A DNA stretch of 64,000 nt from Apus apus (lineage: Eukaryota > Chordata > Aves > Apodiformes > Apodidae): positions 41,941,290-42,005,289 of the forward strand of contig NC_067282.1 in assembly GCF_020740795.1 (NCBI RefSeq). The letters run 5' to 3'. A program made the position numbers and the translations under genes. The notes under the pieces are model-generated. The model was not told where the DNA came from. It searched no databases and worked only from the letters and a program-made list of their open reading frames with translations. Shown here piece after piece: positions 49,185-62,316 of this stretch. Within the stretch, counting starts at the first letter, position 1. Every line of letters begins with the position of its first letter.

Positions 49185-52100
49185 TATTCCCTTTGAAGCT
49201 CGCAGTTTTATGAGAGCTTGTCCTTGGGAACTGTGCACCAAAGATGACTAGAGCCGCTTCGGGCTTTGCAAAATTACTACAAACATAAGGTGAGTGGCTT
49301 TATCATAAAATTGGAGTGGCCATTAAAACTTCAAAGGAGACGTATGACCTGAATTTTACCTGTCACAGTCTGGAGTATTTATTATAGGAAGATTTGATTC
49401 CTTTCTTTAGTTAACAACCTGGTACTCACGTGAGGTCATGGGCCAGATTATAGTTTTCATTGGTGTTATGACAGATTAGATGTTAATATTTTATTGCTCC
49501 TGACCTTGGGAATCCATAAACCATTGGACAGGTGAGAGCTGAAAAAAACCCCAGCCTGGGTCCTTTAGGAGTGAGAGCATATTTCCAGTACCTGAATGTG
49601 GCTATAGTGGTTCCTTTCCATTGATTAGCACCCAACCAGGCTGACTTTGACAAGACACATCCCTTAGAGGATGCTGAGGATTGTAGCTCCTAAAGGGAGC
49701 TCCATCAAGCAGCACCAGTGACCATTTACTGGCAAATCTTGAAATAATAAGACCCCAGTGGAGGAGCAGACTCTGTGGTCAAAATGGTATAGAAAGACAC
49801 TGTGATAAAGCCATCTTTTCCCAGCAACATCCATGTTTTTTTCCCAACTGCTCTCCTCCCTCATAAATCTGCTGGCTGGCTCTGCTGAAGGCAGTGATTC
49901 AACACCTCATTGTTTCATGGGCACAGTCAGCCCCTTCTCTTCATTCTTTAGGGGGCTGCCAAATAGGTCACCCATTCTACTGCCTTGGTGTTCTCTCATT
50001 TTCAGCCTTCTCTTTTCCCTTCTTTGAAACTCTTCCTCAAAAACAGGTCTGCCTGTGGCTTCCCACCTTGCCTTCTGGTATTTTCTGCTATTCCTCTGCC
50101 TGTCTCACCTCCCTCAAGAAGTGCTTGTTAACTGCCCTTTTAAAATGAGCAAATTCCACACAGACATTTGGCATCCCAGGCTGCTTGCATTGAATCTTAG
50201 CAGGCATCTGTGTGAGTATGCTTGCCTGCAGCTGTACTTGAAAATGATCAGAATCGTTTCACTATTAATTTGCGTTAGACTGAGATGCCTATTGTTTTAA
50301 GAGAAAATTGCAGCAGCATTTTAGCAGCACTCAAGTGGGATCCTCTGTAAAACTGTTAATCTGCACGTTCCAAAGTTAGTGAAGTAACTTCTGCAATATC
50401 CTAGCCAAGAAAATAAAAGCATTAAAAGCTACCTTGGGGGAAAGACATGGCATGGCTGTGACCCAGTTGAGAACAGAACTTGCAGGTCTGGATTCTGAGG
50501 CACATACTAACCCTTGTAATTATCTGTAAATAATTTCCTAGATCTAGATTAAGATTTAAAATTGGGATTCCAAGGTACCTTAGGTGCCTACTCATGGTCA
50601 CTGGTCAAGATGGCCAGCTTGCCAGTACTGCCCTGCTTCTAAAGGTACCTCTACAGCCAGCCAAAAATAGTGGTCCTTTTGCTTATTAGGAATAATGATG
50701 GTGATAGCCAGCTTTTGCATAAAAGTCTTGTGGGAGGGCTACTTTCCCAAGAACTCAGAAGTCCACAGGACATTTTATATTACTCCACAGTTTAGGTCAC
50801 CACCAGCATGGCATCCCTAGTAGCCTTGCCTAGGTAGTCAAAGAAGGGTACAAAGACTCCTTGGAAAGGAAGACTGGAGGGAAAACAGGATTTATGTCGG
50901 TCAACTAATTCAGAGGCCAATTACTGTTTTGGTGTATATAAGTAAAGCATCCAAAATCTAGACGCTAATAATTTTAAATGCAAAATTAAGTTGTCTACAG
51001 ACATCTCTGTGACAGGACTGGCTCGTCCCTTTTCCAACAGTGTGATTAAACTTGCATATAAGGTTGCAGTCTCTGAAATTAAAATAATAAGAAAAATGCA
51101 GCAAAACAAAACCAATCCAAACCAAGAAACAAATTAGCAATCTAGAGGTGCAAGCCGATTTCCCTAGCTGAAAGCAAGACTGTCTCAGAGCCATCCATCC
51201 TTCTGCACTGAAGTGACAAAGAGCTGAAAGTCTCTTGGGCTTTTGACTGAGATGTCTTTATCTAGGCCTGATGAAACACTCTTCAACTCTTTAGTGACCT
51301 GAAAATCTATCACCTCATCTCCCTAGCTCTGCATCACTCTCTTTTCCTCATTCTTTCTGTTATCTCCCAGTCCTAGCACCAGATTATCCTGATCATTCAT
51401 GGCTTGCCTTTTCCTCCTTCCTTTTTCCTCCCAGTCAGAGTTATGTCACAGCAGTCCTAGGCACAGTCTGGCTGATTGTGTGTTGGGATGTCCACCCTAA
51501 CTGAGGTCATCTCACCACCTTGCTACCAGGAAAGTAATTTCCTTTTCCAAGGCAGCAAGAGAGAGACTCAGCCTCTTCTTCCTTACCACATCAGGCCCAT
51601 TGCATTCTCTCTGCTGTCTACCACCACCCTAGCACCCCAATCCCCTCATATAAGGAAATCCAGGATTAAGTAGTTCCACCAGCAGCTAACAAGCCACAGC
51701 AAAACTGGCCTGGCTGGTTGGAGACCAGCCAAGTAGCAATACAGTGGATCATGTGTCATGTGTACTTATAGAAATGAAATGTCACAGCACTCAAATAGAG
51801 AAGTAAGACTTGGTCTCAGGCCATGAGGTGTTAAAAAGCTTTATTGGAATCATTGCTAGTTGAAACTGATCATAAACTACTTATTGCCACTGCTAAAAGG
51901 GGCCTGGCAAGCATCTTGCTGGGAAACATTTTTATTTCAGTTACAAATCTAAGAACTGCAAATGGGATGCTAGCCTAAGTGAGCCTTATGAAGCAGACAG
52001 ACTCTCTAAAGCACCTGGGAAAAAAAAAAATGCAGTGGAATAAAGTCCAGGGTAGGTTATTTACATTGCAATTTTATTGAAAAGCCTGTCTGAGACAAAA

Positions 52101-52560
52101 TATGTAGCATGACTGCCATATATAAGGATGTGATCCCACAAAAAGGAGCTGGGGCTTTCAGTGTAATGTTTCTGGGAAAGTGTATTTCCAGTTTCTATTA
52201 TCATTGTTAAAATAAGCTCTTATGACTAGTAGGATTATAGTTTAAGTGGTCAGGAGAATGAGCCTTAAAGTGTTATAATAAAGATAAGTGTTTTAAAGAA
52301 TAATGTGAGCAGCAGGAAAGCAATCTTAAGACAGCTGCAAGAGACTGCCTTCAGTCAAACAGTGAAATCCTGAAAGGTTTGACCTGTGTTTTTGATATGT
52401 AACAAAGAATTGAAAGAGTCTATATGCAGTATTTCAAGTTAGGACTAGACATATAACAAGCTCCCTGACTCAAATAATCACAATTAAGATAGATGTATAA
52501 GCATACATTGATTTAGTAACAAAGTTCTACTTGCAAGTACCACAACCAGGAAGGTCATCA
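49185..52560. other. Downstream intergenic region, part 2
   Basis: No gene was recognised. A CTTAGGTGCCTA word at 50579-50590 resembles words elsewhere in the flank and may mark an old dispersed repeat. Open frames are short and unsupported. Confidence 0.45.
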
Positions 52561-53640
52561 CACCTGTCAAGCGTTGTTTTACTGGACAGGGTACATTGTA
52601 ACATCCCGTTGTGTGTCGCAAGTCAGGCAAAAATTAAATAACAGGATTAAACAGGCAGTGGATAACACCAGAAAGTAGGCCCCAGTTGCATCTAGCCTCT
52701 TTCCTGATGTCTGATTCCCTGCATAGTCAGTCCCAGCCCTCTGCCAGGACTTGCTACAACCCATCCTGGTCACATAACTCCAAACTCTTGGCCTTTTCAG
52801 GCTATCTGCCCCAGTGCCCAGCCCCATAGTCTGTCTTTCTGTGTTGCTGTGTCATGTCCATTCTTCCCTCACACTTCCACTAGGCCTGCTCCCCATTCCC
52901 AAGGTTTTGCTTCAAGACTCCTCCAGCTCCAGCACTTAATCTTATTGTCTTTCTGTACCCAACCCAGTCTTCCATCACACTCAAAATGCTCATATCCATT
53001 AGCAAGCCACGGTCATGTAGTTGTTTTCTTCGTCTTTCTCAAGCTCCTTATCTAGACTTGCTGTCTGTTTACACCATTGGACCCAAGAATGCTTCCCAGT
53101 TCCCATGTCTGGATGTGTGCTTAGTCATGCCCCTGCTCCATGCTGGGATGGAAACTTGGACACGTGTGCCAGCTGGGAGCTGCAGCGTGTCCCAACAGGC
53201 CCAACAATTCAGATGACCAGGAAATGAGAGCCCTAAGATATGCTGCAGAGCAAGTAAGTACAGATGAACTCACTATTTCTCAGTTAGCTGACTCTCTAGT
53301 TCTGGGTCCCAGACCAGTTTTCCATACTCAGTCATCGGTCACCATCTCCACACTCAGACAGCCCAGGTTTCTGGTCCCTGCTTTGGGACCATCTCACAAA
53401 ACTTATCCTTCCAGTGGATCCCATTCTGACAATCTCATCTAACTTTTGTCACCCTTCAAACCACATCTCTTGATTTCTGTTCCCACTGCCTTGGTTCCAG
53501 TGATGATCTCCCAGAGGATGCAGGAGAAACAAGTTTCTTGCTCTTGGTTCTTGTACATGAGCCCTTTCCAGTCCTAACCACTGCTACCAGGCACTAAGTC
53601 ACAAATAAAGTTTGCTTTCATTTAGCTCAGTTGCTTTGTG
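52561..53640 (+). other. Pyrimidine-rich block of unknown origin
   Basis: About 1 kb with a clearly more C/T-rich + strand than its neighbours, ending near an AATAAA at 53604-53609. It makes several short frames (52849-53055, 52986-53216, 53140-53442) but no recognisable protein. It could be an old retroelement or LTR fragment, an exon of a non-coding RNA, or plain compositional drift. I cannot tell which. Confidence 0.25.
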
Positions 53641-56249
53641 GGGACATTGAGTGCTTGGGTCTAGAGGCCATGCTTCTCTGATGTGAAAAGGATCCTATAG
53701 CCTGGCCATTAAAGGTCTGGTGTCAAATGCCTTGGACATAATGTTGACCAGAATCTGAGCAAAGAACTTGGTTTTTCATACGCAGGGAGACCAGAGTCCT
53801 GCACAGATGATCAGGAGGCAGATACGTGCCCACAGTTACATGCTATGCCTGGGACCAAGTTTGTGCAGCACTGTCACATGTAGGAACTTGTGAGTAACTC
53901 AAGCAAGTTCAGTGGCTCTGGAGGATTTTAGCCTCAGCAGACTAAAACACTTGCTCAGACAAATCTTTGAGCAGGTGCAGATCTCAATTTTTCAAGCTTT
54001 TTGTTTTCCTGAATTTGGGTAGATTTTTGTAGGGACAGAGAAAGGCACAGAACTAGGTTGCCCATCACTGCTGGGCTTCTGACAACTGACTAGAAAACAT
54101 GAAAGCCTTGGGCTATTTAACAGAAAAGCTCACAAATAGCTTTGTATGCCAAAATGTCCCCAAACTGTTTCAGAATTAGCAGGGGAATAAGAAGAAAACC
54201 CTGCAGGAGATAGACACCTGTAAAATTTCAGGCCATATTGTTACATTTTGTTAGATTATAAGCAATTTTCCCTCATCTGAGAAATGCCTACATTTGTTCT
54301 CTCAAGAGTTCTAAATGTGTGGGAGAAGAAGACAAAAGGCAAAGAAGAGGATGGATGAAACAATGCCTGGAGATTTCAAAGGGGCAATTCTCTGTGGGAC
54401 TTGTACCATTCTGTGCTCTGATCTTTTGCTGTTGCAGGGAGACACCAAAACACCAGCTGCCTTCAGTGACCTGCGTCCTCCTGGAAGAAGCTGGAAAAGG
54501 CAGCCCATGTTCTCTCACCACCAGGCCCTGTTCCAGACAGGCTTATTTCTGAGCTGCCCACCATATCTGTGGCTGCCCCACAGCTGCTATTAATCCAAGA
54601 ACCAGCACTGCCTATTTCCAGCCAAGTGCCTGCTACACTCAAAGACACAACTGTCTGGTGCTGTGTATTTCTGTGAACCTAGAAGATAAAGGCTTTTCCT
54701 CTCAGGATAGGATCACCTTGTGGGCTAGGGTGCTTATAAGGAGCACTCAGCTTCCCATATCTCTAGGACATATTTAAAGGAGTTCTTTAAATGTTGGTCT
54801 TATCTGGTCATGGTCTTTAAGAGACAGCTTGAGGGCAGAGCCCCAGGATCACTAGCTGTGGATTCAGTAAGGTGACCAGGGTCTGATCCTCAGCACTTCA
54901 GCTCTGTCTGCTGTGGGGCAGTCACAGATCTGGGCTGTGGTCACTCACCCTGAGCACTGCTGGGGCTGCCAGAGCAGCTGAGAAATGTTGTGCACCCCTG
55001 TTTTACCTCTTTCTGGAGCATGTACCCAGACCCAGGAGCCCAGCATAGCTCCACACATACACCCCTCTCAGGGACCTGACAACAAACTGATGTTTTCTGA
55101 GGGTCAACTTGCTGTCTCATTCACTCTGTGAACTGCTGCTCCCAATTCTGTGTTTTCTCTTATCCCAGTGCATCTCTCCGCTAGCTCCTTGTATTCAGGC
55201 TTCTTGCACTTCATTTTCTCTTGGTGGTTCCTTGGCTCCTTTGATGTGTGTATGGAAGTTGATGGAACTATTGAAGTCTACCAGCTGACTGACACAAATC
55301 ACCATGAAACAGCCGAGGTCACATACCACATCCAAGTCAGCCTAAACCTAACAGCACCAAATCCTTCATACTCCTTTAGTTAGCACAGCCAGGAAGGGCT
55401 GGGACTTTCAACTAAATCTGTCATATCAAAACCAAGCAATTGGCAGTCTCTTTGTTCCATGGCTGTATCAGGTTCTAGTCTGACTTGAATGGGAGAGGTA
55501 TTCTTAAGACTGCTTTTGTTTATTTATTTTCAGATGTGCATACCACAAAAATTAGATTACGGTTTGGATTTTGTCACGGCTGTCTCCTGCAAAGACTGGT
55601 TCTGTCTGTAGCAAGTATTTTCTGGAGGGTTTCTTCTATTAATTATATGCTGCCACCCACTTATTTCCTTAAGGCAGATTTTGCATCCGTGATTTCCCTA
55701 TGAAGCTTCCTTCCTTTAAGGTAGTATGTCTCAAAGGTGGGCAGACTGACAGCAGAGAAAAGACTTCTGTGAACCAGGGGTCAAAATATTTTTCTTCTGC
55801 CACATGGGGGGATGGAAAACGCACAGACTGTGTGACAGAGGTTTAATTCACCCTGTGCTAACGCTGGAAGAAATAGCAAACTGAGGTCACAGTGGGAGAA
55901 TCCAGTGTTGCCTTGATCCTGCAATCCCACGTATGTTTGACTTGACATTTGTATACAAGGAGAAGCATATGATAAACACATAACACTAAGGAGATGATAA
56001 TCTGGAAGTTTGTTAACATTATTTTGTTACTGGTTAAACAGCAGAATGGTTGAGGCATCTTGCTGAGGGGCTGGTGATGTGAGCGCAAGCCTGGGTGCAG
56101 GCTGTGGTTAAGAGCCACTCACCATCAGCCACCTGTGTATGGACACCACCCAGACATTTCAGCTGGAAAGTCAGAGATGAGGGGCTGCCTACCACACGAA
56201 GGGATGGAAGCAGTCTCAAAACTTGAGCAAGAGCAGGTGCTTTGTAAGG
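53641..56249. other. Downstream intergenic region, part 3
   Basis: No gene was recognised. Overlapping frames on both strands at 54288-54648 are mirror shadows of one another with no domain. Nothing else stands out. Confidence 0.45.
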
Positions 56250-56280
56250 AAAGGTAAGGTAAGGTACTGTAAGGTACTGA
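56250..56280 (+). repeat. Short AAGGT-type tandem repeat
   Basis: Repeated AAGGT and AAGGTACTG units over about 30 bases. Confidence 0.6.
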
Positions 56281-56510
56281 GCACAGGAGAATTTGCTATT
56301 GTATCCTTTCTCAGTCAGGCTTGGTGTTCTTTGTCTTACCTGCTCTGTGTGCCCTGAGCCTTGCAGGTAAAGCAGAGAGGCATGGCCAGGGTGTGTGTGG
56401 CCCATGAAGGTTTTCTTGCAAAGCTGCTTCACACAGTCTACCTGAGGCCCTCACCACCTTGGATGCAAACATGTTACCTTCAGATTTTTTTTATGTTCTT
56501 TTTCTCTTTC

Positions 56511-56556
56511 CTTCTCCTTCTCCTTCTCCTTCTCCTTCTCCTTCTCCTTCTCCTTT
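56511..56556 (+). repeat. (CTTCTC)n hexanucleotide repeat
   Basis: About seven near-perfect hexamer units of pure pyrimidine, embedded in a longer T/C-rich stretch from 56485. The poly-Leu tail of the frame at 56361-56564 is only this repeat translated. Confidence 0.9.
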
Positions 56557-58746
56557 TCCTTTGAAATAATTTAACAACTTGATGAAGCATCTTGTAGCTT
56601 CAGAGCCACCTGAAGAGCATCTTTTCCTTCCCCCTATTTTGTAATAGGGGTATAAACTGGAGCATTAGCTCAGCTCTTTCACCCTTTGTAGGTTGTTGAT
56701 AGAAAAAAAAAGAGAAACAATTTGAGCTTTTAGATTGATATCTGCTTTAGTTCTTCATCTCTACCCTCATCTGCCATTGTGTCAAAGGTTTGTTTGGAGT
56801 AGCTGTGGTTTAAAACTGGAGAAGAAAATACTCCTCTTTGGCAAACCTTGCATGCAGAAAATCTCCTGCAACATGGTTGTCAGTTCATGCTTTGTGACTT
56901 TATTTACAACTGCAGTTCAAGGAGTAGAAACTGAGTAGAGCCCATTTTGAGAAATATGCTAAAAAAAGGCCTCCTTTGATTCAGCTGGCTTTGAATTTTC
57001 CAGCTCCCTTTTCCAAAAACACAAACTTATGAGCTGAGTTTCTTTTCATTTTCTGGTCATTTAAGTTGTGGTTCTTCCCATATACTGACTTCATGAATTT
57101 TATCAAATCATACTGTATGTTACCCAGAGTAAGTAGGGTAGGAGAATAAAGGTGGAAATGTACCTATAACATGTGAATTATCTGCAGAATATTAATATAG
57201 GATCATTCACTATATTGGTATAACCACAGGGAACTATAACTCTTATAGCTGCCCTTCTGGGTTTTTTTGTCCTTAGGTTGCACACCTGGCCTGAGCTGAC
57301 AGAAAAGCTGCTCTGAGTAGTACAAATAAAACTATAAATCCCCATGTGAAAATTGTAATGAGTCTAATATCTTCACACTCAAAAATGCTCACCCATGAAA
57401 GTTATTTGTTTCAAATTTTTAATAGAAAAACTCATAGTTCTCCGCTCACTAAAGCTACATAGAGGCCCTGAGGAAAGTTATCACTGAACAAGATTTTTAG
57501 CTGTCTTAAGCACACTAACATGACAACTGAGTTTGCTAAGAAAGCCCAAATACTCCTTGAATAAAACTGAAAGGAAGCTGTAGCACCTCTGCTTAACGAT
57601 AGCAAACAGAAAACAGTGAGAGAGCACTTGACGTTGAAAATTTAGTTTTCGTCACCATGTATTTATCTGAGCTTAGCTCCCACTCTTGGCTGATAAGGAA
57701 TAACTAATCATGATTTAAGCATTTCTTCAAACCTAGCAACCTGTTGAACAGCTTCTTAATGTGCCTATCAATCACTTGGAGATAAGGATAGTTTGCACTC
57801 ATAATAGCTAGTTGTAAAAATAAATAGAAGTTACTATAACTAGTTCAATCAACAATGAGATCTTTGAGGTCAAAGTGGAAATAATCAAACAGTAAGTATG
57901 AATAGGCTGTAATTTTTCTGATTAACAAATGTTTTGCTTGTCATGTGATCTCGAGAGCTGCTCTTAGCTTCTTAGAAGACTAAAATACATTTCAGAATGT
58001 AGGTATTTACATTAGGGCGTTAAACAAACCTATGCACATACCAGTTACTTTCTAAAGCTATCTGTGCATGTAAAGCCTTTTATTTTTATTATTTTTAAAA
58101 GTATCTTCATCCTAGAGTTAAATTCTTAACAGGCTACTCTACAAAGCACACAACATAAAAAAAGGAAATCTAATAATGTTCAGAAAGTACTGTGGAATGC
58201 AAACTAGAAATTACTGACATACAAAATAAACATATTACTCACATCTCTCCAATATAGCTGAAAATATAACAACTAAGAGGAACATATTGCATCTCATCAC
58301 CAGTTGCTGATCAAAATAACAGTGTCCGTATATAGCTACTAGTTCTCTGAAAGGCGTAAGAGAACAATATCTATATCTGTATATACATCCTCATCAATGA
58401 CATCCACAACTTGAATACTGAGGAGATGTTGAAACTAGCTTTGTGAACTGAAAATAGATGCTCTAATCATCTTCTGGAGGCACCTATCTTTATCAAGATT
58501 ATATAAAGATCACAAGTCCCTCACTTTAAGTGTTTTAAATTGCATCTGTGCTACGCATCTAAAATAGTAAATGTAGATGATGTGAATATAGCTTTCTTCT
58601 GTCCTCAAGTTGCCTTTACAAAAATACAAGGTCTTTCTCTAATCCCTGTGATAACCAGTGCAGTGGTTTCAGACAAAGCTTCGTGTGTCTGTAGCTCATA
58701 TACTGAACATATGCATACAACCTGGAAAAATGTCCTCTTAAAGGAT
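56557..58746. other. Downstream intergenic region, part 4
   Basis: AT-rich and free of recognised repeats. It includes the candidate enhancer at about 57.6-58.1 kb described separately. No gene was recognised. Confidence 0.45.
57590..58095. promoter_or_regulatory. Candidate distal enhancer downstream of KLF5
   Basis: A repeat-free AT-rich block with a cluster of transcription-factor words. GATA sites are TTATCT 57663-57668, TGATAAGG 57691-57698 and AGATAAGG 57780-57787. A palindrome-like CTTTGAGGTCAAAG at 57862-57875 combines two inverted TCF/LEF cores with an HNF4-type half-site. An E-box TCATGTGA lies at 57941-57948. FOX sites are TATTTAC 58004-58010 and GTTAAACA 58019-58026. GATA, TCF and HNF4/FOX inputs would suit an intestinal epithelial enhancer, and KLF5 is the nearest gene, 16 kb upstream. 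Short motifs are common by chance, so this is a hypothesis. Confidence 0.3.
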
Positions 58747-59132
58747 ATAGAATCAGAGAATCACTCAGGTGGGAAGAGACCTCGGGGGGTCCTACCTCTT
58801 GCTCAAGGCAGGGTGAGACAAAAACTCAGACCAGTTTCTTAGGGCTTTATCTGGTTGGGTCTTGAAAACTTCAAAGAGGTGATTATCTTCACAGTGAATT
58901 TCTGTTTGTTTGTTTCCCTACAGCTACTCGGAACCTCGCCTTTTATCAACTTAAGACCACCACCTCTTTTTTTCCTGCCATGCACCACTGTGAAGGACCT
59001 GGTTCCATTTCCTTCCTGGCCTCCCTGTAGGTACTAGGGGCTGCTGTTCGGTGCCTCAGCAGTCATCTCTTCTCCAGGCTGAACAAGCCCCACTCCGTCA
59101 TCTTCTCCTTACTGTACTTGTGCTCCAAGTAG
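58747..59132 (-). mobile_element. CR1 LINE 3' fragment, diverged (antisense)
   Basis: Starts 'atagaatcagagaatcactc' and runs through 'gggaagagacctcgggggg', 'ttgctcaaggcagggtgag' and 'ctcttctccaggctgaacaa'. This is the reverse complement of an older CR1 3' end class. The middle is strongly diverged. About 385 bases remain. The frame at 58855-59037 is a shadow. Confidence 0.8.
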
Positions 59133-61961
59133 AGTTAAATTTGTGATGGAAATCCCTGTATTTGCAAGAAACCACAGCATATTTGCTGTGTTGGTTAGTT
59201 ACTTCTTCCAACCTTGTCCATTCAGTCATGAAAGGAGTGACAGACAGCACTTGACAACTCTCTGGGATCTTACATGGTTAATTCTCCCTGAAGAGGAGAG
59301 TACCTAGTTCATTACAAAGTAGCATCCAAGGTTTGGCCTGATTCTGCAGAGCAAGGAGCACTCATAACTTCTACATGTCTAACACCTCCCACCAGCCAGC
59401 CCTTTGTTAAATACAGCAAGGGTGTTGGCTATTTGTTGTATTTTTATATTCAAAAGGAAAAACCAGACAGGAAAGAAGGAACTACAAAGGCGCATTCTAG
59501 AGGAAAATTTGCTTAAAGACCATGAAAAGGGTGAGATTCACTGATGTCTAGGCAGAGGAGAAGGCAGGACTTCAAATACCAGGGAGTCATCATCCCGAAA
59601 TAAAACCTCTTTTTGGAATACCAGATTGTATGGAACTCACTTTATTTACCACGTAAGATGTGAATAAATTTTGTTTAAGGAAAAGAGATGTTCTAAATAA
59701 CGTGGTGAGTAAACTTACCAGTATTTATATAAAGCCACTCACATCCTAAAGCATCTTCCCCTCAAGTAAACAAGCTTCAGGTCCTTAACTACTTGTAAGA
59801 TCATGAATGGCTTAATGCAAAGATACTGCACTATTCTGACTGAATAAACATATTTTTATTTGGTTTTGAGACTGCAGTAAGGGGTTGTTTGTGGTACCAG
59901 CAATGGCTGCAGAGGAACAGTTCTTATTTAATCATAACAGCCAAGTGTCTGTGATGTTTGAGATCAATTGAGTTGTAAGTTTTAAAGTTTAAAGCTTTCT
60001 TGTAAATGCTGGTCATAAAGAAATGGATTAAAGAAGGAAAATACAGAACTTGTTGAACTTGTCTCTATTTTAAACTAGAAGAATTATATCTGACACAGTC
60101 TTTTATTTAAAGTAGCCATCTCAACAGCAGTGAGAACAGATTGGGTTACTTAAAGAGCCACTGACAACTCAGGGGAAACAAACCCCTGCAACTAAAGACA
60201 GGACGCTTCGGTGTCTGACCTGTGTGTTGGATACCATCTGCTGCTCATTTTCATTCCTCCCTCTCATCCAGGCTGCAATTCAATCTAAGAAGGCATGGAG
60301 TAAAAAAGAGAAATCCCCTTCTTACCATGTCCACCCAGATTGGTGGTTTCTCCATCAAAGGCCTGAGCATGGGAGCCTGGGGAGGGACCCTGAGGAGCTC
60401 AGACCTGTGCTGCTGGGAAGGCATATGGCTGGTGCATGGAGAACTTCTGAACCACTGGTTGAAAAATGGGATGACCCCCTTAGACAATTTAAGGAAACAA
60501 GCTGCAATTTAAATAGTATTTTCTGATGGATTTTGATGGAAAAAACATGGGTGGTCTTGAAATCAGTGTCTGAGAGAGGGCCACAAAGCTGAGACAAGTC
60601 AAGCTGATATGAGTCAGTAAGTAAGACTATGCAATCTGTCTGGATATTTCCTCTTTCAAACACCTCCTCCAAGATGAGGGCATTGTTGATGTAGGCTGTG
60701 CCTATGCAAAATAAGTGCTTAAGTCAGGTGCCTGAGCTTAGGTGTCTAGTGCCAACTGATGAGCACTAGATATGTGGTGGCATTGGACATCTCAGAGCCG
60801 CCAGGGCAATTGCATGGGGCTGGCCAATAAGGCATAGGAGTGCTAGAATGTTTTGGAGGCCATGTGAGATACCTCACAGAACCTTGGAACACCCTGGAGA
60901 TCAGAGTCCAGGCAACTTAATTGAAGTCTAAATGACAATTTGAAAGGATTGTAGACATCTAAACTTAGGTGTTACTGCTGGCACAGCATGGGAGCCAAGT
61001 GTCTGAGCAACCAGCATGATCTTCAAAGAAAGCTTCAAAACCATATTATTACTTTGTTTAGACTTCTTGGTTTTCTTCTTACTTTGCCAACTCAGTCATG
61101 ACAAAAGGAACTGAATGGAGCCTTTCAGCTCATTCATTTCTTGTGGCTTTATCCATGAATGCTTGGGTTGTGTCTCTGTCATCTGGATTTCCAAATAGAT
61201 TCCTGTTCAAGCTTTGCATAGAATCAGATTTGCTTGGGTCCTTCTATCAGATGCCTTTTTAGGCAGTCATAGCATGTGTGTCATCAAGGTTAGCCAACAA
61301 ACTATGATTCCCAGTCAAAATGGAAAGAAAATACTGGTCAATTAATTTATCAAAAAATAAAATGCAGTTTACTTCAAGGATTTTGCTAAACAGTGAATCT
61401 ACAGGGCATACATTTCAGATGCCTGCTGAATGCCAAGTTATCCTATGACTTCAAATACTGGAAAAATGATATGCATAGTTTGTTATGACCATGTGCTTGG
61501 TGCAGATGTGTTTGAAACTTTTCCAGACGAAAGTACTTGAAATGTGATAACTTGAACAATTCCATATTTTAATTTCACTTCTAAGCATAAAGAGTAGATA
61601 GATTTTCTTGTACAACAATGTGGTATTATGGTGATGAGCTACTGAAAATATGTGCAAAGCATCAGTTAGGTTGTCCTCTTACAATAGTAAGGTATGTCAG
61701 TTTGCCTTTTACAAGCCATGAAATACAGTAAAAAAATTTCCTACTATATTATTATTTATTCTATGTTTTGTGGCTGTGCATAATGGTAGTAAAAGGGCTT
61801 GTGTTGTTATCCAGCTGCTAAACAAATGAAATGTAAAAAAGATAGGACTTACATGTGGATTTGACAAGAATAACAGCACATTTTAGAAAAGCTCAGCTAT
61901 TCTGTGTTGTTGGGAGAGATACTGACACTTTAAAGTTTTAGTCCACATGAGAACTAAACAA
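59133..61961. other. Downstream intergenic region, part 5
   Basis: No gene was recognised. Between about 60700 and 61020, words such as GCTTAGGTGTCTAGTGCC (60736-60753) and CTAAACTTAGGTGTT (60959-60973) suggest a decayed repeat of unknown family. The overlapping frames at 60222-60526 and 60251-60672 are shadows of one another. Confidence 0.45.
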
Positions 61962-62316
61962 TGGAGAAGAGAAGGCTCTGGGGAGGCCTTCCAGTACCTG
62001 AAGGGGCTACAGGAAAGCTGGGGAGGGACTTTTCATCAGAGAGGGCAGTGAAGGGTTTTAAACTGAAATAAGGGAGATTTAGGTTAGACATCAGGAAGAA
62101 ATTCTTTACCATCAGGGTAGTAAGGTCCTGGAATAAGTTGCCCAGGGAGGCTGTGGAAGTCCCCTCCCTGGAAGTGTTTAAGGCCAGGTTGGATGAGACT
62201 TTGTGCAGCCTGGTCTAGTGTGAGGTGTCCCTGCTGACAGCAGGGGTGTTGGAACCTGATGATCTTTATGGTCCCTTCCAACCTTAACCATTCTATGATT
62301 CTATGATTTTATGAAT
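61962..62316 (+). mobile_element. CR1 LINE 3' fragment (sense)
   Basis: Reads 'ggagaagagaaggctctggg', 'ccagtacctgaaggggctac', 'aggttagacatcaggaagaa', 'ttgcccagggaggctgtgg' and 'ggtcccttccaacc'. It ends in a CATTCTATGATTCTATGATT tail at about 62290-62309. It belongs to the same 3'-end class as the copies at 13953 and 37725 and looks relatively little diverged. It is 5'-truncated, with no coding capacity. Confidence 0.95.

Noticed and set aside
54288..54648. Open frames on both strands over the same stretch
   Set aside because: They are mirror shadows in GC-richer sequence with no domain or conserved feature.
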